The notes under the pieces were generated by a model. The model did not search any database. It was not told the origin of the DNA and was given only the letters and a program-made list of their open reading frames with translations. A program made the position numbers and the translations under genes. DNA of 6,790 nt, taken from positions 1-6,790 of the forward strand of contig JAQUKF010000064.1 in assembly GCA_028719265.1 (NCBI GenBank). The letters are read 5' to 3'. This stretch comes from Candidatus Omnitrophota bacterium. GTDB taxonomy: Bacteria; Omnitrophota; Gorgyraeia; Gygaellales; Profunditerraquicolaceae. Of this stretch, positions 1-5,470 are shown in pieces; within the stretch, counting starts at the first letter, position 1; each line of letters begins with the position of its first letter.

Positions 1-1427
1 GAAACATGCACGATACCGTTGGCATCTATGTCGAAGGAAACTTCTACCTGCGGAACTCCTCGCGGGGCCGCCGGTATGCCCACCAGGTCAAACCTTCCCA
101 GTTCGACATTACCTTCCGCGTCGGCAATCGAACGCTCCCCCTGTATGACGCGTATAGTTACGGCTGTCTGATTATCCGCAGCGGTAGAGAATACCTGTGA
201 TTTACGCGTGGGGATAGTGGTATTCCTTTCTATAAGCTTGGTATTGACCCCGCCCAGCGTTTCAATACCCAGAGAAAGAGGAGTGACATCAAGAAGCAAT
301 ACATCCTTGACCTCGCCTTTGATGATCGCCGCCTGCACTGCCGCGCCCAAAGCCACGCATTCCATCGGGTCAACCCCGCGTTCTATCTTCCTTCCTGTAT
401 AATCCTCTACGAACTTCTGTACGATAGGCATACGCGTAGGGCCGCCTACCATAATGATTTTATCAACACCCTTATCACTGAAATCAATGCCTTCTTTAGC
501 AAAGGCATCTTTGGCGTCTTTCAGGGCGTGGTCCAACGGTCCCCGGCAGCGTTCGATAATCGGACCAACCAATTCCTCCAGCTTTGCCCGGTTGATAGAC
601 ATCGTCAGATGCTTCGGACCGGTAGAGTCTGCGGTGATAAAAGGAAGATTGATATCCGTGGTGAGCGTACTGGAAAGTTCTACCTTGGCCTTTTCCGCAG
701 CTTCACGCAGCCTCTGCATAGCCATCTTGTCATTTTTCAGGTCGATACCGGTATCCCTTTTGAACTCTTTGGCGATATAGTCGATCAAGGCGTTATCCAT
801 ATCCGTACCGCCAAGCTGGGTATCGCCACTGGTGGCCATAACCTTAAACCCGCCCTCTTTCCACATCTCCATAATAGTAACATCAAGGGTGCCGCCGCCC
901 AGATCGAACACCAGGATCTTTAATTCCTTGCCCGCCTTTTCCAGGCCGTAAGCCAGACAGGCTGCTGTAGGTTCATTGATGATCCTTAAGACCTTAAGGC
1001 CGGCAATCTCTCCTGCATCCTTGGTAGCTGTCCGCTGATTATCGTCAAAATACGCCGGACAAGTAATCACCACCTCCTCAACCTTATCTCCCAGGTATGC
1101 CTCCGCATCCTGCTTGACTTTCTGTAATATGAAAGAGGATATCTGCTGCGGAGTGTACTCCTTTCCGTAAACCTTGAATTTGTGATCCGTTCCCATTTTA
1201 CGCTTTGCTGCCTGGATGGTGCCTTCGGCATTTATTGCTGCCTGGCGCCTCGCCGGCTCACCCACCAACCTCTGTCCGTCTTTGGTAAAAGCGACAAAGG
1301 AAGGGAACGCCTTCCCTGAAGCCACCCCTGCTCCTTCAGCCGAGGGAATAATCACCGGCCTGCCGCCTTCCATAGCTGCGGCCGCCGAATTTGACGTACC
1401 TAAATCAATACCGATTACTTTTGCCAT
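1..1427 (-). CDS. dnaK: DnaK (Hsp70) molecular chaperone, 3' end cut by window edge
   Basis: Cytosolic ATP-dependent chaperone that binds exposed hydrophobic segments of unfolded proteins and works with GrpE and a DnaJ partner. The window holds 475 codons plus two bases out of a usual 600-640. That covers the whole nucleotide-binding domain and about the first third of the substrate-binding domain; the lid is outside. Visible hallmarks are the phosphate-1 loop IGIDLGTSNS (residues 5-14), phosphate-2 VFDLGGGTLDV (173-183), the adenosine motif IIMVGGPTRMP (324-334), the interdomain linker DVLLLD (375-380) and the start of the peptide-binding beta sandwich after it. The ATG follows a perfect AAGGAGG. 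The stretch between EG (31-32) and PS (42-43) is about five residues longer than in the E. coli and Bacillus form. Cysteines replace the common residues in ITCPAY (123) and AACLAY (157). It is the third gene of hrcA-grpE-dnaK and probably shares the CIRCE-controlled promoter. Confidence 0.98.
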   Translation of the reverse strand, partial: MAKVIGIDLGTSNSAAAAMEGGRPVIIPSAEGAGVASGKAFPSFVAFTKDGQRLVGEPARRQAAINAEGTIQAAKRKMGTDHKFKVYGKEYTPQQISSFILQKVKQDAEAYLGDKVEEVVITCPAYFDDNQRTATKDAGEIAGLKVLRIINEPTAACLAYGLEKAGKELKILVFDLGGGTLDVTIMEMWKEGGFKVMATSGDTQLGGTDMDNALIDYIAKEFKRDTGIDLKNDKMAMQRLREAAEKAKVELSSTLTTDINLPFITADSTGPKHLTMSINRAKLEELVGPIIERCRGPLDHALKDAKDAFAKEGIDFSDKGVDKIIMVGGPTRMPIVQKFVEDYTGRKIERGVDPMECVALGAAVQAAIIKGEVKDVLLLDVTPLSLGIETLGGVNTKLIERNTTIPTRKSQVFSTAADNQTAVTIRVIQGERSIADAEGNVELGRFDLVGIPAAPRGVPQVEVSFDIDANGIVHV

Positions 1428-1433
1428 ATTTAG

Positions 1434-1440
1434 CCTCCTT
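1434..1440 (-). promoter_or_regulatory. Shine-Dalgarno site of dnaK
   Basis: AAGGAGG on the minus strand, six bases before the dnaK ATG. It is a full anti-16S match and the strongest ribosome binding site in the window. This suits the high translation expected for DnaK and fixes its start. Confidence 0.9.
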
Positions 1441-1470
1441 GTTTACAAAAAACAACAATACAATTTTTTT

Positions 1471-1533
1471 AGCGTTAGGTGCCTTTGCTCACGAGAGCAA
1501 CACCAACGCAATTCCTTTTAGTGTTGGGTGCCT
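1471..1533. repeat. Imperfect direct repeat around the dnaK leader hairpin
   Basis: On the plus strand, 1471-1484 (AGCGTTAGGTGCCT) and 1520-1533 (AGTGTTGGGTGCCT) match at 12 of 14 bases. An inverted copy of the core lies between them at 1501-1509 (CACCAACGC). The middle copy can therefore pair with the first copy, giving the stable hairpin, or less perfectly with the second copy, just after the grpE stop. The unit may be a small duplicated palindromic element or an RNA switch; no other copy was noticed in this window. Confidence 0.5.
1472..1509 (-). other. Two-tier RNA hairpin in the grpE-dnaK gap
   Basis: The inner stem is perfect: UUGCUC pairs with GAGCAA across a four-base loop (inner arms 1500-1495 and 1490-1485). 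The outer stem pairs 1509-1501 with 1481-1472 as nine base pairs with one bulged base at 1477. Three bases (1484-1482) form an asymmetric internal bulge. On the transcript the 3' side is followed by UAAAAAAA rather than a U-run, so it does not look like an intrinsic terminator for the operon. More likely roles are RNA processing or stability, setting the dnaK level relative to grpE, or control of dnaK translation. The structure is seen directly; the role is inference. Confidence 0.65.
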
Positions 1534-1536
1534 CTC

Positions 1537-2076
1537 CTATTGTTTTTTTGAAACCTTTACCTTCGCGGTCCTGACCACCCGCTCATGCATCAAATATCCC
1601 TTTTGCAGGACCTCAACGATTGTGTTCTCCGCTAAATCCTTGTTCTCAACTTGCATGAGCGCCTCATGAAAATGAGGATCAAACATCTTTCCTTCGGCCT
1701 CGATCGGCTTGACCCCGTGCGCCTTAAGCAGCTCATATAGATGCGCCAGGATCATCTCAACCCCTTTCAGGAAAGCATCCATCTCCTCCTGTCTGCCCTC
1801 CGCCAGGCTTATCACGCGCTCCAGGTCATCCAGGACATTCAACAACTCAAGGATCAAACCCTCGTTTGCATACTTCAGGAAATCCTGTCTATCCCGCTCA
1901 AGCCGCTTACGCATATTCTCGAAATCCGCTTGGGCGCGAAGGAGTTTATCCTGGGCCTCCTGCAGCTTCTCCGCGGAAGATTTAAGCTCTCCGTATTCGG
2001 ATTCCCCGATCTCGACAACCTTTTCTTCCTTTGCTTCTTTTTTTATTTCTTTATCTTCCTTTTGATTATTTTTCAT
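1537..2076 (-). CDS. grpE: GrpE, nucleotide exchange factor of DnaK
   Basis: Cytosolic homodimeric co-chaperone that opens the DnaK nucleotide-binding domain and releases ADP. The protein is 179 residues, normal for the family. It begins with a charged, disordered Lys/Glu-rich segment (1-25). A long helix that forms the dimeric coiled coil follows, including AQADFENMRKRLERDR (48-63). Next is a helical bundle region, and the C-terminal beta wing starts near residue 122, with the signatures FDPHFHEAL (132-140) and GYLMHERVVRTAKV (160-173). I chose the ATG at 2076. It lies ten bases after the hrcA stop and is preceded by AAGGGCAGG, and it gives a typical N-terminus. An upstream ATG at 2106 would add ten residues and overlap hrcA, but has no obvious binding site. 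It is the middle gene of the heat-shock operon, so its output should be tied to dnaK. Confidence 0.96.
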   Translation of the reverse strand: MKNNQKEDKEIKKEAKEEKVVEIGESEYGELKSSAEKLQEAQDKLLRAQADFENMRKRLERDRQDFLKYANEGLILELLNVLDDLERVISLAEGRQEEMDAFLKGVEMILAHLYELLKAHGVKPIEAEGKMFDPHFHEALMQVENKDLAENTIVEVLQKGYLMHERVVRTAKVKVSKKQ

Positions 2077-2086
2077 TTTCCTGCCC

Positions 2087-2821
2087 TTAGAATGTGCTAA
2101 GTACATCCGTCAATACGTCGGAAATATACTCTAAAGCCGGGATTATATGATTATACTCCATGCGCATGGGACCAAGCACTGCCAGCCTGCCGGAAGGCTG
2201 ATCCTTCAATTTATAGGTAGTAACTATCAAGGAGCAATTATCCATCTCCGGGCATCCCAATTCACTGCCTATATAGATCTTGACCTTCCCGGAAAAATCA
2301 CGGTTGATGATATTTAACAACCGTTCCTTATCCTCTATAAGCTTGACCAGCAGGCGGATCTTATCGATATCCTTGAATTCCGGCTGGTCCAGTATGCGGC
2401 TTATCCCTCTATAGAATATCTTATCCTGCCATTCCAGGAAAGAAACTATCCCTGCGTAGTGCGTAATATCGGAAATAACCTCGGACGTATTCTCCAGGGC
2501 GTCATCAAGGCGGCGGATCTTCTTCCTGTATTCTTTCATGATACGTTTCTTCTCATCGTCAAGAAGCTCTATCTGCTGGAGAAGGAAATCCACATAATAC
2601 CGGTAACCTTTATCGGTAGGCACCCTGCCTCCGGAGGTATAAGGATGCTTGAGGTACCCGCTTGCGTCGAGCTCGGAAAATATATTCCGTATGGTTGCCG
2701 AGCTCAAATCGAATTCTTCCGCCATATCCTCGGATGCCACGGGAACAGCATTCTTGATATAACGGTTGATAGCCGAATTCAAGATCGATTTCCTGCGGGA
2801 ATTATAATCAGTATTACGCAC
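2087..2821 (-). CDS. hrcA: HrcA heat-shock repressor, short form lacking the central insert
   Basis: Represses class I heat-shock genes by binding the CIRCE inverted repeat as a dimer. The protein has 244 residues against about 340 in Bacillus subtilis. The winged helix is complete: recognition helix SSATIRNIFSELDASGYL (40-57) and wing TSGGRVPTDKGYRYYVD (62-78). A helical linker follows. Near ITHYAGIVSF (119-128) the sequence jumps straight to a segment resembling the late GAF-like part, GISRILDQPEFKDID (139-153), and ends with the conserved ENCSLI-like DNCSLIVTTY (194-203) and GPMRMEY (217-223). About 95-100 residues are absent, including the usual inserted dimerising domain. The GTG start at 2821 is preferred because GGAGG sits eight bases upstream. 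A TTG at 2836 is in frame but overlaps that site. The gene ends ten bases before grpE. Upstream lie a CIRCE and a sigma70-type promoter, implying autoregulation. Confidence 0.93.
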   Translation of the reverse strand: MRNTDYNSRRKSILNSAINRYIKNAVPVASEDMAEEFDLSSATIRNIFSELDASGYLKHPYTSGGRVPTDKGYRYYVDFLLQQIELLDDEKKRIMKEYRKKIRRLDDALENTSEVISDITHYAGIVSFLEWQDKIFYRGISRILDQPEFKDIDKIRLLVKLIEDKERLLNIINRDFSGKVKIYIGSELGCPEMDNCSLIVTTYKLKDQPSGRLAVLGPMRMEYNHIIPALEYISDVLTDVLSTF

Positions 2822-2829
2822 TTCTCGCG

Positions 2830-2834
2830 CCTCC
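2830..2834 (-). promoter_or_regulatory. Shine-Dalgarno site that sets the hrcA GTG start
   Basis: GGAGG on the minus strand with an eight-base spacer to the GTG at 2821. The alternative TTG start at 2836 would place the initiation codon on top of this site, so the GTG is the better choice. A weak hairpin (CCTTA/TAAGG arms, 2857-2843) lies just upstream. Confidence 0.75.
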
Positions 2835-2851
2835 AATTATACCTTATTAAC

Positions 2852-2868
2852 TTAAGGCTAAGCCGTAA
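2852..2868. promoter_or_regulatory. 17-bp palindrome on the hrcA transcription start
   Basis: The plus strand reads TTAAGGCTAAGCCGTAA. It is symmetric about 2860 with 14 of 16 arm bases matching: TTA-n-GGCT-n-AGCC-n-TAA. It touches the end of the predicted -10 box and is centred on the predicted start of transcription (about 2861). That position is classic for a repressor operator. It does not match CIRCE or the published HspR site (CTTGAGT-N7-ACTCAAG). The adjacent HspR-like protein is one candidate ligand; this is inference. Confidence 0.5.
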
Positions 2869-2895
2869 TTTTAACACATTTTGCCGCTTTGTCAA
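2868..2895 (-). promoter_or_regulatory. Sigma70-type promoter of hrcA-grpE-dnaK
   Basis: On the minus strand a perfect TTGACA (2895-2890) is followed by a 16-base spacer and TAAAAT (2873-2868). A TGT directly before the -10 forms an extended -10. Predicted start of transcription is near 2861, giving a leader of about 40 bases. No better promoter is visible upstream of CIRCE. Confidence 0.75.
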
Positions 2896-2900
2896 TAAAA

Positions 2901-2927
2901 TTAGCACTTAAAACATGAGAGTGCTAA
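2901..2927. promoter_or_regulatory. CIRCE operator, the HrcA binding site
   Basis: Read on the minus strand it is TTAGCACTC, nine spacer bases, then AAGTGCTAA. This matches the consensus TTAGCACTC-N9-GAGTGCTAA at 17 of 18 arm positions. The symmetry extends outward to perfect 12-bp arms (2897-2908 and 2920-2931). It is centred about 53 bp upstream of the predicted start and ends five bases before the -35 box, so HrcA would block polymerase from the upstream side. Confidence 0.95.
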
Positions 2928-2944
2928 TTTTACGGTAAAAAAAA

Positions 2945-3202
2945 TCAACCCTCCTTTTCCAGTATAATCTTTATCCCATGGATATTCACGTGTTTTTCCT
3001 CCATAAGATAATGAACATATTCCAGCCTCTTCAAATCCTTCATGGAATACAAACGGTTCTTTTTACCCGCTCTTTTAGGGGTCACTATCCCTGCCTTATC
3101 CAGCTGGCGCAGCGTCCAAACGGGTATCTTTACCAGCCTGCATACCACGCCGATCACATATACCGGCTCTTCGGGATTTATATTGAGACTGAACACCCCC
3201 AT
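2945..3202 (-). CDS. Small MerR-family, HspR-like transcriptional regulator
   Basis: An 85-residue DNA-binding protein of the MerR superfamily, closest by eye to the HspR heat-shock repressors. It starts with a short tail, then the HspR-like VYVIGVVCRLVKIPVWTLRQ (14-33) forming the helix-turn-helix. The wing, with KNRLYSMKDLKRLEYVHYL (48-66), follows, and the protein ends in the HspR-type VNIHGIKIILE (72-82). It lacks the long coiled-coil and effector domain of classic MerR proteins and the C-terminal tail of actinobacterial HspR. HspR binds inverted repeats and uses DnaK as co-repressor in Streptomyces. Here the gene has its own promoter and a GGGAGG site seven bases before the ATG. It ends 123 bp before hrcA. 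That position makes control of the hrcA-grpE-dnaK operon, or of itself, the likeliest job. Family assignment is fairly sure; the target genes are inferred. Confidence 0.85.
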   Translation of the reverse strand: MGVFSLNINPEEPVYVIGVVCRLVKIPVWTLRQLDKAGIVTPKRAGKKNRLYSMKDLKRLEYVHYLMEEKHVNIHGIKIILEKEG

Positions 3203-3209
3203 AGTTTGG

Positions 3210-3253
3210 CCTCCCTACGGCAAAAGCATAACATATCGATTTTCTCTTGTCAA
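3210..3253 (-). promoter_or_regulatory. Promoter and ribosome binding site of the HspR-like gene
   Basis: On the minus strand there is a perfect TTGACA (3253-3248), a 17-base spacer and TATGCT (3230-3225) preceded by TGT, an extended -10. Predicted start is near 3218, giving a very short leader. GGGAGG at 3215-3210 sits seven bases before the ATG. AT-rich DNA just upstream could act as an UP element. The -35 box lies inside the small palindrome CTTGTCAAG (plus strand 3246-3254), a possible autoregulatory half-match to the CTTG/CAAG edges of the HspR site. Confidence 0.65.
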
Positions 3254-3255
3254 GT

Positions 3256-3284
3256 AAAATAATTATTTTTATTAGATAATCTAA
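3256..3284. repeat. Two AT-rich palindromes between hflX and the HspR-like gene
   Basis: AAAATAATTATTTT (3256-3269) is a perfect 14-bp palindrome. TTAGATAATCTAA (3272-3284) is symmetric about its central base and overlaps the hflX stop codon. Both are nearly pure A/T, so any hairpin would be weak and I do not call an intrinsic terminator. They could serve as a protein-binding site or as UP-element DNA for the promoter immediately downstream. Confidence 0.4.
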
Positions 3285-4540
3285 CAGATAACCTTTACCC
3301 CTTCATCCTTTTCTATCCGTTTAAAAATTTCCCTGGATATTTTAAGCCGTATATTTATCCCCTCCTGTAAATAATCCACCTTCTCTACCTTGGCGCACCG
3401 GTAAAAGAGATCTACCAAGTCCATACGGCTATGCGGGACTATTATCTTTAAATCAAGCATGAGCGAAGCAAAATAATCCTGGATGCGCATAAGCAGCGAA
3501 TCTATGTTTTTACCCGTCCTGGCTGAAATAACCACCGAATCTCCGAAATCGCCAGCGAACATATGTGGCCACCCGCATTCCTCGAGCAAATCCGACTTGT
3601 TCAAAGCTGTTAAAACCGGCTTATCTTTTAAACCGAGCTCATCCAGGACCGTTTTCACCGCCTGGTTATGCTGCAGTATGCGCTGGTCGGAAAGATCCAA
3701 TACGTGTACGAGCAGATCGGCCTCCGCCACCTCTTCCAGCGTAGCCTTGAAGGCTTCGATCAAATGATGAGGCAATTCATGTAAAAATCCGACAGTGTCA
3801 GAAACGAGCACATCCTGGCCGCCAGGCAGTTTCAAGACCTTCGCGAGCGGATCCAGGGTAGTGAATAATTTTTCCGAGACCGGCTGTTCGGAGCCAGTAA
3901 GCCGGTTCAATAAGGTGGATTTTCCCGCGCTGGTATAGCCAACCAGGGCTACCGAAGGCAGATTGTTCTTTTTACGCTTCTTATGAGTAGTCAGCCGGTG
4001 CATCCTGAACGAAACCAAGTCTGCTTTTAACTTATCGATCCTTCTCCTGATCTGCCGGCGGTCAACCTCCAATTTGGTCTCCCCCGGCCCACGCGTACCG
4101 ATACCCCCGCCCAACCGCGAAAGAATTATCCCCTTACCTGTCAGGCGCGGAAGAAGATACTGCAATAGCGCCAATTCAACCTGCATCTTGCCTTCGGGGC
4201 TTCTTGCCCTCCGGCTGAAAATATCAAGAATAAGCTGGGTACGGTCGATCGTTTTCTTGCCCAGAAAATTTTCGAGATTGCGCTGCTGAGTGCCGGACAA
4301 ATCATGACTGAAAATGACCGTATCCGCACCATTTTCGCCGGAAATAAGGGATATTTCTTCTACTTTCCCTCTGCCTATAAGGTAATTGGCGGTCGGCCTC
4401 TCACAAATACAGATAACATTACCGGCGACCTCCACCCCAGAAGAAACAGCCAGCTCCTCCAACTCCGAAGAAATATCTTCTATCCGCCAGTGGTGTTTGT
4501 CTGTTTTAATTTGAATACTTACCAGAAGGGCTTTTTCCAT
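3281..4540 (-). CDS. hflX: HflX, ribosome-associated GTPase
   Basis: Cytosolic translational GTPase that binds the large ribosomal subunit; in E. coli it splits stalled or heat-damaged ribosomes. Length is 419 residues, typical of the family. The N-terminal HflX domain carries NYLIGRGKVEEI (52-63). The family signature GGGIGTRGPGETKLEVDRR (144-162) precedes a basic helical linker ending near 192. The G domain shows all motifs: P-loop GYTSAGKST (201-209), G2 in LFTTLDP (225-231), G3 DTVGF (248-252), G4 NKSD (314-317) and G5 SA (339-340). A C-terminal domain follows. The ATG lies four bases after the miaA stop with no recognisable Shine-Dalgarno site, so translation is probably coupled to miaA. 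In E. coli and Bacillus hfq lies between miaA and hflX; here there is no room for it. A role in heat recovery would fit the heat-shock genes downstream, though those have their own promoters. Confidence 0.97.
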   Translation of the reverse strand: MEKALLVSIQIKTDKHHWRIEDISSELEELAVSSGVEVAGNVICICERPTANYLIGRGKVEEISLISGENGADTVIFSHDLSGTQQRNLENFLGKKTIDRTQLILDIFSRRARSPEGKMQVELALLQYLLPRLTGKGIILSRLGGGIGTRGPGETKLEVDRRQIRRRIDKLKADLVSFRMHRLTTHKKRKKNNLPSVALVGYTSAGKSTLLNRLTGSEQPVSEKLFTTLDPLAKVLKLPGGQDVLVSDTVGFLHELPHHLIEAFKATLEEVAEADLLVHVLDLSDQRILQHNQAVKTVLDELGLKDKPVLTALNKSDLLEECGWPHMFAGDFGDSVVISARTGKNIDSLLMRIQDYFASLMLDLKIIVPHSRMDLVDLFYRCAKVEKVDYLQEGINIRLKISREIFKRIEKDEGVKVIC

Positions 4541-4544
4541 AATA

Positions 4545-5465
4545 TCAATTCAACAGTTTATATATACGCCTGGCTACTTCCACGGAACTCTCCTCTTTCT
4601 TTATATTGACCCAGCGCGCACGCTTATCTTTCCTGAACCAGGTAAGCTGGCGTTTCGCGTAATGCCTGCTGTTGCGTTGGATAAGACGCTTGGCTTCATC
4701 AAGGGAGTATTTTCCGGTAAAATAACCCTCCAGCTCGCGTATGCCGATAGCGCAATAAGCGGTCTTGCCCAATTTAAGCTTGAGCAGCCTCCTGGCTTCA
4801 TTCACCAATCCGGAGTTAAACATTTTCTCTGTCCGCCGGTCGATGTTATCGTAAAGTAACCGCCTGTCCATGTTCAAAGCAAAGACCCTGACATCATAGC
4901 CATCCCCCAGCCCTTTTCTCCTTTTCTGCATTTCCGAAATAGGCAACCCTGTTTTCGCGTATACCTCCAGGGCACGGATAATTCTCCTGGAATCGTTCGG
5001 ATGGACCCTCTTTGCGGAAAGCGGGTCTATCTTACGCAGCTTTTCAAAGAGATAAAGGCTTCCCCTGCTCGATAACTGCTTGCTCAATTTGGCGCGGATA
5101 AGTTTATCTTCCGGAACAGAAGGAAAAAGCCCGTCAATTATAATGGAACAATAAAGCCCGCTGCCCCCCACAAATAAGGGTAGCTTGCCTTTTAAAAACA
5201 GCTTATCACAAACAGCAAGGGCGTCCCTGCGGTAGTTGGCTACGTTGTATTCCCGAGTCGGTTCCACTACGCCAAGCAGGTGGTGTTTAACCTTCCTTTT
5301 TTGCGCCGGGAGAGGCTGGGAAGTAACAATGTCCATTTTGCCGTATACCTGCATGGAATCGCAAGAGATGATCTCGGCATTGATCTTTTTAGCCAAGTGG
5401 ATCGCGATATCGCTTTTGCCTACGGCGGTAGGACCAACAAGGAAGATAATTCTTTTTTTGGACAT
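4545..5465 (-). CDS. miaA: MiaA, tRNA dimethylallyltransferase
   Basis: Transfers the dimethylallyl group of DMAPP to N6 of A37 in tRNAs that read UNN codons, making i6A. The protein has 306 residues, normal for the family. Visible motifs are the P-loop GPTAVGKS (11-18), the substrate region DSMQVYGKMDI (36-46) with the catalytic-type Asp, GGSGLY (100-105) and the conserved C-terminal RHYAKRQLTWFRKDKR. The usual MDIGTAKP reads MDIVTSQP here, a mild variation. I chose the ATG at 5465, five bases after the stop of the upstream gene, because it gives the normal MSKKRIIFLVGP start. A TTG at 5480 would overlap the upstream gene by ten bases and add five residues. Neither has a clear Shine-Dalgarno site, so coupling to the upstream gene is likely. 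It shares an operon with miaB, whose product acts on the base MiaA makes. Confidence 0.97.
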   Translation of the reverse strand: MSKKRIIFLVGPTAVGKSDIAIHLAKKINAEIISCDSMQVYGKMDIVTSQPLPAQKRKVKHHLLGVVEPTREYNVANYRRDALAVCDKLFLKGKLPLFVGGSGLYCSIIIDGLFPSVPEDKLIRAKLSKQLSSRGSLYLFEKLRKIDPLSAKRVHPNDSRRIIRALEVYAKTGLPISEMQKRRKGLGDGYDVRVFALNMDRRLLYDNIDRRTEKMFNSGLVNEARRLLKLKLGKTAYCAIGIRELEGYFTGKYSLDEAKRLIQRNSRHYAKRQLTWFRKDKRARWVNIKKEESSVEVARRIYKLLN

Positions 5466-5470
5466 AAATG

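Noticed and set aside
208..923. Plus-strand open frames opposite dnaK, and similar ones opposite grpE, hflX and miaA
   Set aside because: They lie antisense to strongly conserved genes, lack convincing ribosome binding sites and show no recognisable domains.
1472..1509. Intrinsic terminator between grpE and dnaK
   Set aside because: The hairpin is followed on the transcript by an A-run, not a U-run, and no U-run follows on the opposite strand either.
1845..1851. ACTCAAG half-site of the HspR operator (another at 6032-6038)
   Set aside because: Neither has a CTTGAGT partner at the required seven-base spacing, and both lie inside coding sequence.
2077..2106. Upstream ATG of grpE at 2106
   Set aside because: It overlaps the hrcA end, has no clear binding site and adds an atypical N-terminus; the ATG at 2076 has an AGG-type site and a normal start.
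2836..2841. TATAAT hexamer on the minus strand upstream of hrcA
   Set aside because: It lies directly against the GGAGG ribosome binding site, so a start from it would begin at or inside that site; it also lacks a -35 partner. The TTGACA/TAAAAT pair further upstream is better.
3256..3284. Rho-independent terminator after hflX
   Set aside because: The palindromes are almost entirely A/T with very short loops, so a stable stem is unlikely.
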